In this document: one piece after another, positions 34,830-45,680 of the stretch
How positions within the stretch are numbered: the stretch's first letter is position 1
How the letters are laid out: every line of letters starts with the position of its first letter
Assembly (NCBI GenBank): GCA_964034945.1
Contig: OZ035962.1
Coordinates: forward strand, 114,019,234-114,083,233
DNA length: 64,000 bases
Reading direction: 5' to 3'
DNA from: Chrysopilus asiliformis
Lineage: Eukaryota; Arthropoda; Insecta; Diptera; Rhagionidae
The notes under the pieces: model-generated
Told to the model about the DNA's origin: nothing
The model's database searches: none
The model's input: the letters and a program-made list of their open reading frames with translations, nothing else
Made by a program: the position numbers and the translations under genes

Positions 34830-37800
34830 GTGAGTTTGAATATTTGAGTTTATCCTATACCGACGCTACACTCTTGGTAAAAGCGGGCGAATCACAATAA
34901 CGATAGTCAAGTTGGTGAATTGTAAAAAAGCGCCCAACATGACTGTGAATTTGAAATGTATATAAAATTTAGTATATAAAATAAATGGGAATCTTGTGTA
35001 GATTTCAAATTAATAGTTGCGAAATCCAATCCCAGAGGTCTTTGATTCGCCCGCATTCCCCAAGAATGCGAATCCGGAATTAGAACTCTTAAGAAATTCG
35101 AATTTTCTAAAATTAATATTCATCTTTCTAGTTGGCGCTACAAAAACACGTGAATGGGCATTTCAACACGACTGAGACTAAAGACAATCCAAGCAAAAGG
35201 ACTTCCGATCCACCAGTACCGAAACTATTGAGAAAAAGTGGAAAGAAATTACGATACAGGCGGCAGCCATTCTCAGGTAGGGCGTCATAGTCTACAACTA
35301 CGATGTAGTCAACCGACGAATTTTTGAAATTTTGTGAATATCAAATAGATATTGGCAGACTGTCGAAGCTGGGACCTAAGTTAATAAAGTGCTTTAAAAA
35401 TATAAAAAATAATAAAAAAAATAATATTTTGAACAGAAAATCACTACCTTTCGCAGTTCGATAAAAATGTCGAAATTTCCTCATTAAATTTCTAGGACCA
35501 ATAAAGTAATACTATAAAAAAATGTGTAGATTTAAATGTCAAGTTCAGATTATTTTAGGGGTTTAAAATTGATCTAGGTTTTAAATTTTTGAGCTGGGAA
35601 ATTTTTGTTGTTTCGACATTATTATCTTATTATATGAGATACATTTATTTGAAAATACTTTTAACTGTAAAAAAACGTTTGTTTACCTACGATTTGACCT
35701 TTTTTTTTGGTCAATATCAATGTTGTAATTTAGAGCCGTTTACAACAGCGAAACTTGACAGCTTATGCTCAACTTAAATGATTTAATTTCCAGAATTTCT
35801 ACGTCTATGCTAATTATGGATTAATTTTTTAAATATGCTTATTACGGATTATTTTTCTAAGTATAGTAGATAAAAATAACAAAGATATTGCTTTTGCTTT
35901 GAACAAGAGTACCGAATTTAATTACAAATATGTTGAAATCGTAAAAGAAACAATTATTAGATTTTTAATAAATCCAAGTAGACAAATAAGATTAATAATT
36001 CCGATTTCGAAAGAAATGTGAATTTTTTGCAAACTGGCGCTTAGAAACTTGGCGTTTATTTAGGAAATTTAAAAAGAGGATTAGAGAAGAAGATAATTGT
36101 TGATTCCTAAGTAGAATACCAACATTTTTCCATGATCTTTTATTGTTGGTTGCCAAGTTATTAGGGATAATCTTTTTCTTTGATTTGCGGTTTCAATTGC
36201 ACATAAATAATTTTTTCCACATGCTGCCGTTAAAAAAGGCTCGTGGAGACCGCTTTTCTAGAATATTTTTAATGTCTGATATAAAAGTATAGCGCCAGGA
36301 GGTACAAATGGCGACCGAACTTTAAAGTCGCGCTAATAAATTATTATTATTGAAAATTGTAAAAATATGCGAGTTCAAAATTTATGTCTAATCGAAACGC
36401 GTTTTTAGACTTAAATTCTAAGTTTTATTATGACAAATGCATAAATAAAACTCGGTTATATAAAATAATTTTGCTCTGGAATAATATGAGAGGTATTACG
36501 AAATAATGGTTTCAAAATTGATTCCATTAAATGGCCAAAGATAAAAAAGAAGATCTTATGGCATAATGCGAGTACCTAAAGATTAGAGCAAATTTTGTGA
36601 CAACCGTCTAGATATTGGAAAAACCTTACAAATCTTGTGAAATATCAATCCTCGTGGTTTTGCCAATCTATATAGATTTGTGGCTGCTGTAGAAAACTCA
36701 TAATTTGAAAGGATCAAGATTTACCCCCTGATTTCGAATTACGGATAAGAGGATATTAATAGATTTTGTATTCTAGATAACAAGTTAAGACATCTCAATC
36801 TCTTAACTCTCGTGGTAAATTTTTTTTAATGAGTTTAGCGATTGTGAAAATCAAATTAGTAGACGCTTCTAACCACAAAAACCTCTTATTTTAAGACGAC
36901 CTCACCGATGTCTTCTTACGACGTCTTAACTTGTATGTTAGGTTTGAAACTCGTGAAATTTTGGTCCGAGGAGGGCTCCAACAAAATATTGATGCTGGAC
37001 ATTTTTTGCCTTGCACAAGTTTCGATCAAATTCACCGTTTTGGAGAAAACCACACAAGAAGTTTGATTTACATAAAAGTCTGGCAACTTTCAACATTTTG
37101 TAAAAATTTTCTTAAAACTCATGAAAGTTTGTTCCCGCTTTTAAATTGGGGACCTTTAATGCCATCAAAAACAGATTATTACTTTGATGGAGTTGTTTTC
37201 AAATCACTATTGTTTTCAAACGAAAATTTATTTGTAAAAAATAAAAAAAAATCGTCCTAGAATCAAAAAAGGAACTTTTACAATGAATTAATTCGTCTTT
37301 CTTTTATTATTTCTTCATTTTAGTGGCACAAGTACCTACAATTCCATGTGATTTGATGCCTGAAACATTTTATTTCCATATGACTATAATTTATATATTA
37401 AACCCTAATACTATTTCTTTATGGTTGGAATTAAACAAAAATTAATGTTAATTTGTTATTGGTACGTGAAAAACTATGGCTTAAGTCTTAACAGAAAAAG
37501 ACTATTTCTAATAATTCGACAACCAGTTATATATTTTCAAATAAAATCATCTTATGGAACAAATGAATTTCTGAATGTAGCATAAATTTATACTTTAGTT
37601 TTTTTTCTTGAAACTTGTTTAACATCGCTATTATCTCTAGCTGCGAGAAGTTTTCCTTTTTAAATCTGGTCTCAAAATTCCAAAATTTTAACTATTTTAG
37701 CATAAAAATTGATGCTGACTGAATAAATTAATCAGAAGAAAAAAAAAACATAATAAACGATTAACTAAGTGAATTTTGTGCAAAAAAAGAAAATGAAAAA

Positions 37801-40800
37801 TGAAAATAAAACAATTCTTATTTTTCTCTATAGTATTTCCAGTAACATTTAACACATGTAAGCTAAAAATATTGGATAGGATGTCCAAAAAAATAAAAAC
37901 AATTTTCTGATGCTACTGAAATCAAAAAAATTATCCAACGTTACAACAAAATCGTAAATATAAAATAAAAATATAAAATCAATCAAGTTTTGATTCAACT
38001 CAAATATGAAATCCTATAAAATAGGTTATATTTATTAAAAAAAAAAGAAATATTTCCAATATTTAGAAATTTAAACTTGCATTACTGACGTGTTTTAATT
38101 TCGTTTCAAATACTTTTTTATTAGACATCGAACTTAAATCAGTTAAACATTTAAAATACAGACATTTACACTTTTTAGCTACAAATTAATAATAATTTTG
38201 TTAATGATTTCTTTATTCCAATTTGATTAAATAAAAATCAAGTGTTGGAATATATTTTATAACTAAGTACGTACTATTCAAATATATTCTTGTTTTATTC
38301 AAAACTTTGACGATTTCGACGTGACTTATAATTTGACTGCTGAAATTTATGCCCAAAATAATAATGCACCGCATTAAATTTTAGCATTGGACAATGGATA
38401 GAAATTTTTAACTAAATTCAAAATTTTCTCATTCTCATTTTATTGGAATTGTCACACAATGGGAATAAATCAACAAAATCCACAAAAGGTTAAAAGTTTT
38501 TTGATTTATTACAACGCCAGTAATAAACTTAAAATTTCAAAAGAAAAACAAAAAAAAAAGAAAAAAGGAAAAAACATGAATAGGAGATGTTAACAAAATA
38601 ATTTAGGAGGATTTGTTAAATTCAAAATTTTAATTTCGATGTTCGTTTTTCAGCTCGCATGTTTGATTTCTTCGATTCCGGAGTGATGGAGGGTTTGCAA
38701 CATCGTTTAATGGTAACAGGTTCCTTAGCCAGTGGTCCTCAGGGATCGGTTACATTCCAAGGACGGGCAATCGCACGCCGAACAACATCCGTGGGTAGCA
38801 TTGAAGTATTTGTTCGATGGATACCCGCTGATATGTAAGTATCACGTTTTTTTCTTTATATATTAATTTTATTTTTTTATAAGACAAGTTTTGAAAACCA
38901 AGTTTTGAAAGATTTAAGGTTTGTCCATTAACCCATTTAGATTCAAACGGTGGAAAGTGTATTTTCAATGGACTATCCCAAACGGTAGAAAACGAACTTT
39001 GTAGTTTTTATTTTGTAGTTTTTTTTTTATATAAAAGTTGAAGCGAAGCGACTTTTGTGGTTTACAAGTCGTTCCCTTCTGTTTTTTTTGTTCCCTCCAG
39101 ACGAATATTTCCGGATGTCCATCAGCGATTCTGAAAAAGAAAATTTTATCACAAAGAGACGTGTCCAAATATTTAAATATATATGAAAAAAAATACTTAT
39201 CTGACAATCCCGAAACCTTTTGTTTTTTTTTTCTCCGGTCCATAGTTTGTGGATATCCTGGTGAAATTCAGCGCCCTGGTTAAATTCAGCGTCGCATCGA
39301 TAATAGTCCATTTTAGATACCTAAAAGATATCCCAGTAAGATGCGTGAGAAATCGAATAAACAATTCTTTTTACACAGAAACCATCACCAAAAGATGGAC
39401 AAAACAAATTACCACAAATTCAATCATGCACGGCTAAACTAGCTTTCCCACATTTTCCCAGCTACTACAGCTCGTTTACATCAGGTTAAAACATCGACTT
39501 TCACCATAAATTCACAATATTTTCGAAAATTTGAGTTTGATTTAGTTTATTTATAGCCACTTAACCTGAAAGTTTTCAAACAAAGATTGTAAACAAACCC
39601 ACATAGTAAGACGACTTTATGAACATTTATGGCAGCCATACTGAACGCAAAACTTTGAACAAACCACAAACACAAAATTTAAAATTTTAAAAATTTGTTT
39701 TTATGTTTAAAAAAGAGGGAAAATTCGGGAAGTTTTACGCGGGAAAATTACTGGCAAGTAGCTGCCCCATAGATATACTAGATCGCTCGATTTGCTGTCT
39801 CAAATGGTCCCATTTCAATACAGTTCAGTGAACCGAAGCGAGTCAAGTAAGAGCAAGATAACCGTATGAAAATAAATATACTCCTCTCGTTTAAACCGTG
39901 AACTGTCAAAGAAAAATAGACTTTCGGAATGGTGTTGGCGCCTAAAGTTATTTGTTTGCGCCTAAAGTTAGTCTCAAACTTGTGAAATTTGAATTTCGCG
40001 GCAAACTAAATTTGAATTTCGCGACCTTATACGGTTCAGTGGATGCGTTCAAGTACGATAAAGAGGGAAATACTTTTGGGACCATTTTTCAGCAGAGCTT
40101 TGTATGGTGACAGTTGTTCTATGTTATTATAGTTCTGTGAGCTGCCCGAAAAGCGTACCGAGCGCCCTCCCGTATTTTCTCGTTTTGTTTATGCTGGTTA
40201 GAATGTAGTCATGATAAATGGATGAAATAGGTTGTTAGAATGGTGATAGACGAAAAAGGAGTTGTTTTCAGTTGATTGAGGATGGAATGGCTTAGTCAAT
40301 ATTATAGGAAAGGTGTTTTGTCTTGTTTTTCCGCGGGCTTCCGGTTAGCGGAAAAACAAGTTTTGGAATGAGGTAGCTGCGCGAAAAGAGGATTCGGTTG
40401 GAAGATCTCGAAGAGTTCGGATCGATTTTCTTTGTTCTTCTGGAAAGCTTTAAAGAAAAAATTTTTAAATTTTATTTTTTTATTTTAATCTAATCAACTT
40501 GGGAGTGCTTGGGAAAAGTTTTTTTTACGAAAAATCTGTGATGTTTTTTTTGTGGACATCCACTTAACGCGATGTCAATGACCAGCAGTAAATCACGTCT
40601 ATCGAGTTTTCTCTTAATCGTAACGCTTAGAAATTCATTACACCTAAATAACGGTTGGCATTTTTTTTAATCTTTTTTAGAATTCCAGACGAATGGATAT
40701 CAGAGTTAAAATATCAGTCAAGAAAATCCATTGAAATTCATTCGATGCGATCGGAGGAACGTTTCGCACTAAAACGATATCTACGCCATGCGAATTTGCA

Positions 40801-41155
40801 GCCCGATGTCAGCACAATATTCAGCAGTCAGCTACTATCAGATAATTCAGTGATCGCTGCCACATCTGCATCGTCTTCTTCGTTGTCAACAACATCGTCA
40901 GCATTCGGCTCATCAATAATATCATCAGCAGCAGCATCATTGGGGTCATTATCATCGCTGAATGGATACGGAATTAGCAGTGCTAGTGGCAGATTAAGCA
41001 GTAGCAGCAATAGTAATATGAGCAGCCAATCCAGCAATTGTAGCGACAGCTGCAGCAATTTGTTGATGGCAACAGCGATGGAAGTGCAGCAAACATCATC
41101 GACTGGACGAAGAAAACAAACACGGAAGCCACCAAAAAGGACAGAGCCGTCGTGA
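31583..41155 (+). CDS. jing: jing (AEBP2-family C2H2 zinc-finger, PRC2 accessory), 3' four exons
   Basis: The coding sequence joins 31583-34829, 35132-35276, 38654-38834 and 40681-41155; all introns are GT-AG and phases match (0, 1, 2). The visible part encodes about 1348 residues; the 5' coding exon(s) lie upstream, since exon 1 opens on an acceptor in phase and has no start. Order: poly-Q and poly-N tracts, a Ser/Thr/Ala-rich middle, four psi-K-x-E motifs, a Pro/Ser tract, then three C2H2 fingers (about residues 1004-1092; the third, with [11 protein letters not shown], is split by intron 1). Next come a basic block KLRYRRQPF and the AEBP2-type C-terminal region ([32 protein letters not shown]). 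AEBP2/Jing proteins are nuclear cofactors of Polycomb repressive complex 2; Drosophila Jing acts in tracheal, CNS midline and border-cell development. A QTKITGYF motif at 32244-32267 is notable. Drosophila Jing is about 1486 residues, so little is missing. Confidence 0.93.
31776..31925 (+). repeat. CAG/CAA repeat coding poly-Q in jing
   Basis: Mixed CAG/CAA codons, interrupted by a few H, K, R and N codons, encode a glutamine-rich tract; an AAT/AAC-rich poly-N tract follows to about 32090. The mixture of synonymous codons makes length instability less likely than for pure CAG. Confidence 0.9.
34830..35131 (+). other. jing intron, 302 bp
   Basis: GTGAGT...TTTCTAG, phase 0. Splits the third zinc finger. 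No other feature seen. Confidence 0.88.
35132..35276 (+). CDS. jing: jing exon b (end of zinc finger 3, basic region)
   Basis: Acceptor CATCTTTCTAG at 35131, donor TCAG|GTAGGG at 35276/35277. Too short for a long open frame but unmistakable: it completes the third C2H2 finger (QKHVNGHF) and encodes [18 protein letters not shown]. Confidence 0.9.
35277..38653 (+). other. jing intron, about 3.4 kb
   Basis: GTAGGG...TTTTCAG, phase 1. AT-rich; the frames inside (e.g. 36931-37260) have no domains. No transposon with clear ends seen. Confidence 0.88.
38654..38834 (+). CDS. jing: jing exon c (AEBP2 C-terminal conserved region)
   Basis: Acceptor TTTTTCAG at 38653, donor ATAT|GTAAGT at 38834/38835. 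Encodes [19 protein letters not shown] through [10 protein letters not shown], matching the AEBP2 pattern. Not visible as a long ORF because it is short and spliced. Confidence 0.9.
38835..40680 (+). other. jing intron, about 1.85 kb, with an imperfect foldback
   Basis: GTAAGT...TTTTTTAG, phase 2. It contains an imperfect inverted repeat: AAATGGTCCC at 39802-39811 pairs with GGGACCATTT at 40078-40087, and CAGTGAACCG near 39826 pairs with CGGTTCAGTG at 40032. It also holds a direct duplication of GCGCCTAAAGTTA near 39950. Possibly a decayed MITE. Confidence 0.85.
40681..41155 (+). CDS. jing: jing terminal coding exon
   Basis: Acceptor TCTTTTTTAG at 40680. Codes [20 protein letters not shown], a conserved R/K-rich stretch up to [12 protein letters not shown], then a Ser/Ala-rich tail ending in [11 protein letters not shown] and TGA at 41153-41155. 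The Ser-rich tail is low complexity and unlikely to be conserved. Confidence 0.9.
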
Positions 41156-43482
41156 CCTGCGGTGATTTTCGGTAATGAGGAAAAGGTTTTAAATTAGGTT
41201 CACTTCCTTTTCCTCCCCTCACTTAGATATTAAGCTAAAAAGCGGTGAATGATTAATGAATGAGTTTTGCTAAATAAACGTAAATATATATATAAAAAAA
41301 AATTAAAAAATAAAAAAAAATATTTTAAAATCTATATACAACAACAAAATAATAATAATAATTGAAAATATCTATTAATTAAAGATTACATTATAATAAT
41401 TACTGTACATTAAAAATACTTTTTTTTACGATTTAAGTTTAACGATTTTTTTTTAAATATTTTTTTTATTAATAATAACTATAAAGATTGTGAATAGGAA
41501 ATTTTTTCATTAAATAGAAAGATTTAATGTGTTTTTTTTTTATAAAAATTGATAAAATATATTACTTTTTTTTTTAATTTTATTTTAAGCATAATTGAGG
41601 AAATATATTTAAAGAAATATTTTATTAGACTTAGATTATTATCGAAGAAAAGCAATTGAACGTTAAATGAATGGACAAATCTTTCTCTTTTTTCATAATA
41701 ATTGTTGATTTGCTCCGTTTCCATAACGTTGCTTAAAATAAAATAAAAATAAACAAAATTTGCTCAATGAATTTCATTGCATTAATGTTAAAAATTTAAT
41801 AATTTTTTTTTTGTTTTAAAAAAAGAACTCGTGTGACACTTGAAGAAATTGCCATTTGATAAATTTTTTTCGTTCTCTGATGAAAATTTATAAAAAAAAA
41901 ATTAAGAAAAAAAAATGTTTAGACAAATATTTTAGTTTAAATTAAACTACGCAAAAAAAAATTTTATAGATTTTGTAAAATTTAAGTAAATCAAATAAAA
42001 ATAATGCGATAAATGATAATATTTTACAAGAAAAAAGAAATGTAAATCCAACCAAAACAATGCAGTTATACATTATTTAAAATCGGTATCACAATTTTAC
42101 TACAACAAAAGTAAAGTCGTGCTCGTCGTAAATTTACTCTCGATTAGATTTTTCTTTTTTCATTTTAAGTAATTTAATTTCTTCGATTTTATTCGTATCA
42201 TTTAGGATAATAAAATTCGATTTTTACATTTTCCTCTGCTATAGAGGGAAAGTACTTTTTTTAAAAAAATAATTTCGTTTTGTTCGATTTTGTGAAGAAA
42301 ATATGGAATAAATTTAGGAATATTAAGCGTGCGTACCAACGTTTTAGAGTAAAAGTAAAAAGAAGAAGAAGAAACACGGAATAAAATGAAAAGTCGTTTT
42401 AGATTCGCAATGTTTATATACATTATATTAAAAGCATAACAAGTTGGCGTTAGTTAGAGTAATATCGTTTCACATGGGAGATGAAAATTACACAAGAAAT
42501 TTGAGGTAAAAAAAATTAATTTGATGGGAAAGAATGTTAGAAAGTTAAATAAAATGTTTCGTAATTCGATGGTAAACAAGTTAAAAATCTAATTATTATT
42601 ATTATTAAAAATACAAAACAAAATGAAACAAAAAAAAAATTAATTGTATTTAATTATAAAATTGAATAGTGATGATGTCGTGTTCGGAATACAAGTCTTG
42701 AGAATTAGTGATTTATTTCGATTAATATTTTTTTCGAAAATTTTTTAAGTAAACGCAAAAAACACTCGATTCTAGTTAAAATATATTTAATTGCATATTT
42801 GAAAAAATTTCATTTAAAACAATGTAAAGTTGTAAGCAAACATTTTAATGTGAATTTACTCACCGATTGTCATTGAATAGAAATCGATTGCCATTTAAAA
42901 TCACAAATTGTGTTCGTTTTTTTTTCTCAAAATAGGAATCGTAAGATTTCAGGGGAGTCTTTTATTTTCATAAATTGTTTGTTTTATTTTGTTTAGTTAT
43001 TTGTTTAGGATTTTCTTGTCAAAATTATTAGTAATAAAAGTAATTCTTTTAAATTAGGAACGTAAAAATTATTATATGAAGCTACAATATTAAATACTTC
43101 CATCACGTGTGTTCTAGCGATTAAAGGTGATTGGCTAAAAGCCTTTAATCAATGTGTTAATGAAAATATTAATCAAATTAGTCAAAAAACAAATCAATTA
43201 TGTCTTAAGGAGTTCTTTTCAAAATTCACAGATTTTCTATTGTTGATGAATTGTTTGTGTAAATAAGTTGTTCGTTTGGTAACAAATTACTCATAACCAG
43301 TGGCATAACTAATAATTTTCGCAAATACTGCGCAAAATGATACGATCTACTTTTGTATTGCAACTTGCGACTCCGGCGTATTCTACTACACTTGACAACA
43401 ACTTTCTTTATTCATTAAAAAAGTTGTGTTGCTGTAATTTTATTGCTCAAATACTGATAAATAAAGTGAATAAAAGGAAACG
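41156..43482 (+). other. jing 3'UTR and AT-rich downstream DNA
   Basis: Extremely A/T-rich. The first AATAAA after the stop is at 41273-41278, but many more follow, so the true 3' end cannot be chosen. No other gene seen. Confidence 0.5.
41273..41278 (+). terminator. Candidate polyadenylation signal for jing
   Basis: First AATAAA, 118 bases after the stop codon. Later AATAAA sites in the same AT-rich stretch are equally possible. Confidence 0.3.
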
Positions 43483-43484
43483 TA

Positions 43485-44182
43485 CCCAGCAAGATTTTAG
43501 TAACGTGTTCAACTACAAATGCAACACTTCGCATCTGTAGAAGGATGTAAGTGTGCGTGTAGTGGTGAAGTATTCTTATTTACTTTCGTATCGCCATTGG
43601 ACGAAGAGAGACAAACTAATGTCATTCCATCCAACCATTCTGTTCTTGCATCAACTTTTGTTATTCCCAGTGACATATCTGCGAAAGCAACATCGAATGA
43701 TTCGGGAATTCTTTAATTTGAACTCGGATCTTCAAATTGTGGAATTTCCACTCGATGTTGTTTCCGCAAAAATTTCATTGGGAATAGCAAACGCTCCTGC
43801 TTCGCCAAATGAGGACCCGGAAAACACAAGAAATGAGGATTCGGAAAACATTTTAATAAAAATAAAATTATCGGAGTATTTTGTTACCAGTAACGCTAAA
43901 AGTAACACATGTTACTTTTAGCGTTACTGGTAACAAAATATTCACATATTTCATCTCATTTCATCTCACACCTAATAAGCATAAGGCTGTCTCGTTTCTA
44001 CATTGCTAGAGCAAGACATACTTATATACGTTTGGTGTTGGAGTAAGTGCGATAGACATTCACACAGATTGTCAATTGCACGTGAGTTTTTTCCCAACGC
44101 TCTAAGAAGATTCACGCATAGGGTAACAGTGAATTATCACGTTACTCCACTAGTTACGTAACTAGTTCCGAATCTTGCTGGG
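43485..44182. mobile_element. TIR element with CCCAGCAAGATT ends and a central perfect hairpin
   Basis: Left end CCCAGCAAGATT and right end AATCTTGCTGGG are exact inverses, flanked by TA (43483-43484 and 44183-44184). The right side also holds an 18-bp perfect palindrome, ACTAGTTACGTAACTAGT (44149-44166). A perfect 30-bp-arm hairpin with 4-base loop sits at 43877-43940. A 122-residue frame (43553-43921) runs into the hairpin and has no recognised domain. The superfamily is not determined. Confidence 0.65.
43877..43940. repeat. Perfect 30-bp inverted repeat, loop ACAT
   Basis: The arm beginning TATTTTGTTACCAGTAACGC is followed by ACAT and then its exact reverse complement. Would form a strong hairpin as RNA or a cruciform in DNA. 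Confidence 0.95.
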
Positions 44183-44409
44183 TAATTTCAGCGTGTCAGA
44201 ATCTGGACCTGTATTGAGTTTAGCCGTATTTGTATAGTTAATCTGGATCTTTTCCGACTACTAACCAGCCATTACAATGATCTCATCACGTCAAGTCTAA
44301 TCGTATACATCGGGATAATGCCAGAACCTAGGGTTAGGAATCGAGTTGGGTTCGTTTCGGATTGTCGGGATGGTTTCATGGAAACCATGAATTGAATTTG
44401 TTCTTCTCT

Positions 44410-44660
44410 ATTTAATAAAGTTGTGCTTAGCCTACTAAAGCTTAAGAAAATCTGGGACTTTAATATTTTAAGTTGGGCTTACGTTGCTAAGTTTGTTTCG
44501 TGCAAATGGCACTAAATCCTTAAGGCCCGTTTGCGCGTATTATTCTTAAAAAATTAAGTTGTTAATCAGTTGTTAGCCTACTTAAACCGTAGAAATTCTT
44601 CGACTTAAATTTTTTAAGTTGTACATAAGTTGCTAAGTTTTGTTGGTGCAAACGGCACTA
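44410..44660. repeat. Two adjacent diverged copies of a TTAGCCTAC...CTAAGTT repeat
   Basis: Copies at about 44425-44515 and 44525-44660 share TTAGCCTACT, TTTTAAGTTG, GCTAAGTTT and GCAAACGGCACTAA. A third copy lies at 45552-45680. Non-coding. Confidence 0.55.
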
Positions 44661-45098
44661 AGTCGGACAAAACCTCCTCAAATGATAAGGTTTTATTACA
44701 ATTTTCTTCCTTTCTCTCGGAACCTATAATTTTACATAGATTACCAATAATGGCACTTGTTTCTCGATTAGTACTATTACAGTCGAGCCTTGATATTTCG
44801 AATCTGAAGAAGATGGAAAAAAATTGATTTTGAAGTAATCGATGTTCTTTCCTTTATAAGAAATTCTATTGACCAGAGGCGCCCAAAAATGGCGATTGAT
44901 TGGAACCATCACAGTAATGAATGGTTAAACGTTTAAGCTGACAAGAAAGCTGTTTTAGCCATAACCTCTGAAGATTGAATGAAAAACAGTGGCTGTCAGA
45001 CGCTCGAACTAATACATAGATGGCATTGTTTGAAAGAATAAAAGTCTTGTTGTCAACCAAACATTTCCGGTAGAAGCTAAAAAAAATCAATACGAAAA
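44661..45098. other. No gene seen
   Basis: AT-rich sequence between the duplicated repeat and the Helitron. Only short frames. Confidence 0.45.
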
Positions 45099-45417
45099 TC
45101 ATACTAATATATAAAAATGAGTTGGTGTCTGTCTGTCTGTTCCTCTTTCACGCAAAAACGGCTGAACCAATTGGCTTGAAATTTGGCATGAGTGTCTGTG
45201 GTAGTTCTGGTTCCAACATAGGCATACGGAAAAGTAGCGCGAGGGGTGAGGGGAGTAAGGGGAGGGGGTAAAGTGATTTCGAAACTTAGTTTTTGCGCTA
45301 TGTTATTCTTTCGCGGGGAAACTACCGAACCGATTGGCCTGAAGTTTACCTCCAACATAGACCATCAAAAAAAAAATTTTAAAAACTTAACCCGGCAACG
45401 ACGGGTATGCAAGCTAG
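45099..45417 (+). mobile_element. Non-autonomous Helitron-like element, copy 2
   Basis: Starts TCATACTAATATATAAAAAT and ends with the hairpin CCCGGCAACGACGGG, then TATGCAAGCTAG; inserted between A (45098) and T (45418). These are the three structural marks of a Helitron. It is shorter than the copy at 11333-11796, which has an extra internal block, but has the better preserved 3' hairpin. Confidence 0.85.
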
Positions 45418-45551
45418 TACAGAATAATATTTTCAATAATGATATGAACTTTTCTTGCAGTGTATAATGTAAACGTGCAGGGCACACTGTAAATTCGCCA
45501 CTGCAGATTTTATGGATTTGAAGAATTTTTAACGATTCTAATACATTTCTA

Positions 45552-45680
45552 AGGCCCGTTTCCACCGACTAAACTATTATAAAAAAATGACGTGTTTAGC
45601 CTACATAAACGATAGAAATTTTGAGACTTGAATAATTTAAGTTGCTAAGTTACGTTGTTGTAAACGACCATAAGTGTATT
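45552..45680. repeat. Third copy of the TTAGCCTAC...CTAAGTT repeat
   Basis: Contains AGGCCCGTTTCCACCGACTA, TTTAGCCTACATAAACGATA and TTTAAGTTGCTAAGTTACG, matching 44525-44660 in order. Confidence 0.55.

Noticed and set aside
36931..37260. 109-residue frame in a jing intron
   Set aside because: No start context or domain; ends in an A-rich run.
43553..43921. 122-residue frame
   Set aside because: Lies inside the TIR element and ends in its hairpin; no recognisable domain.
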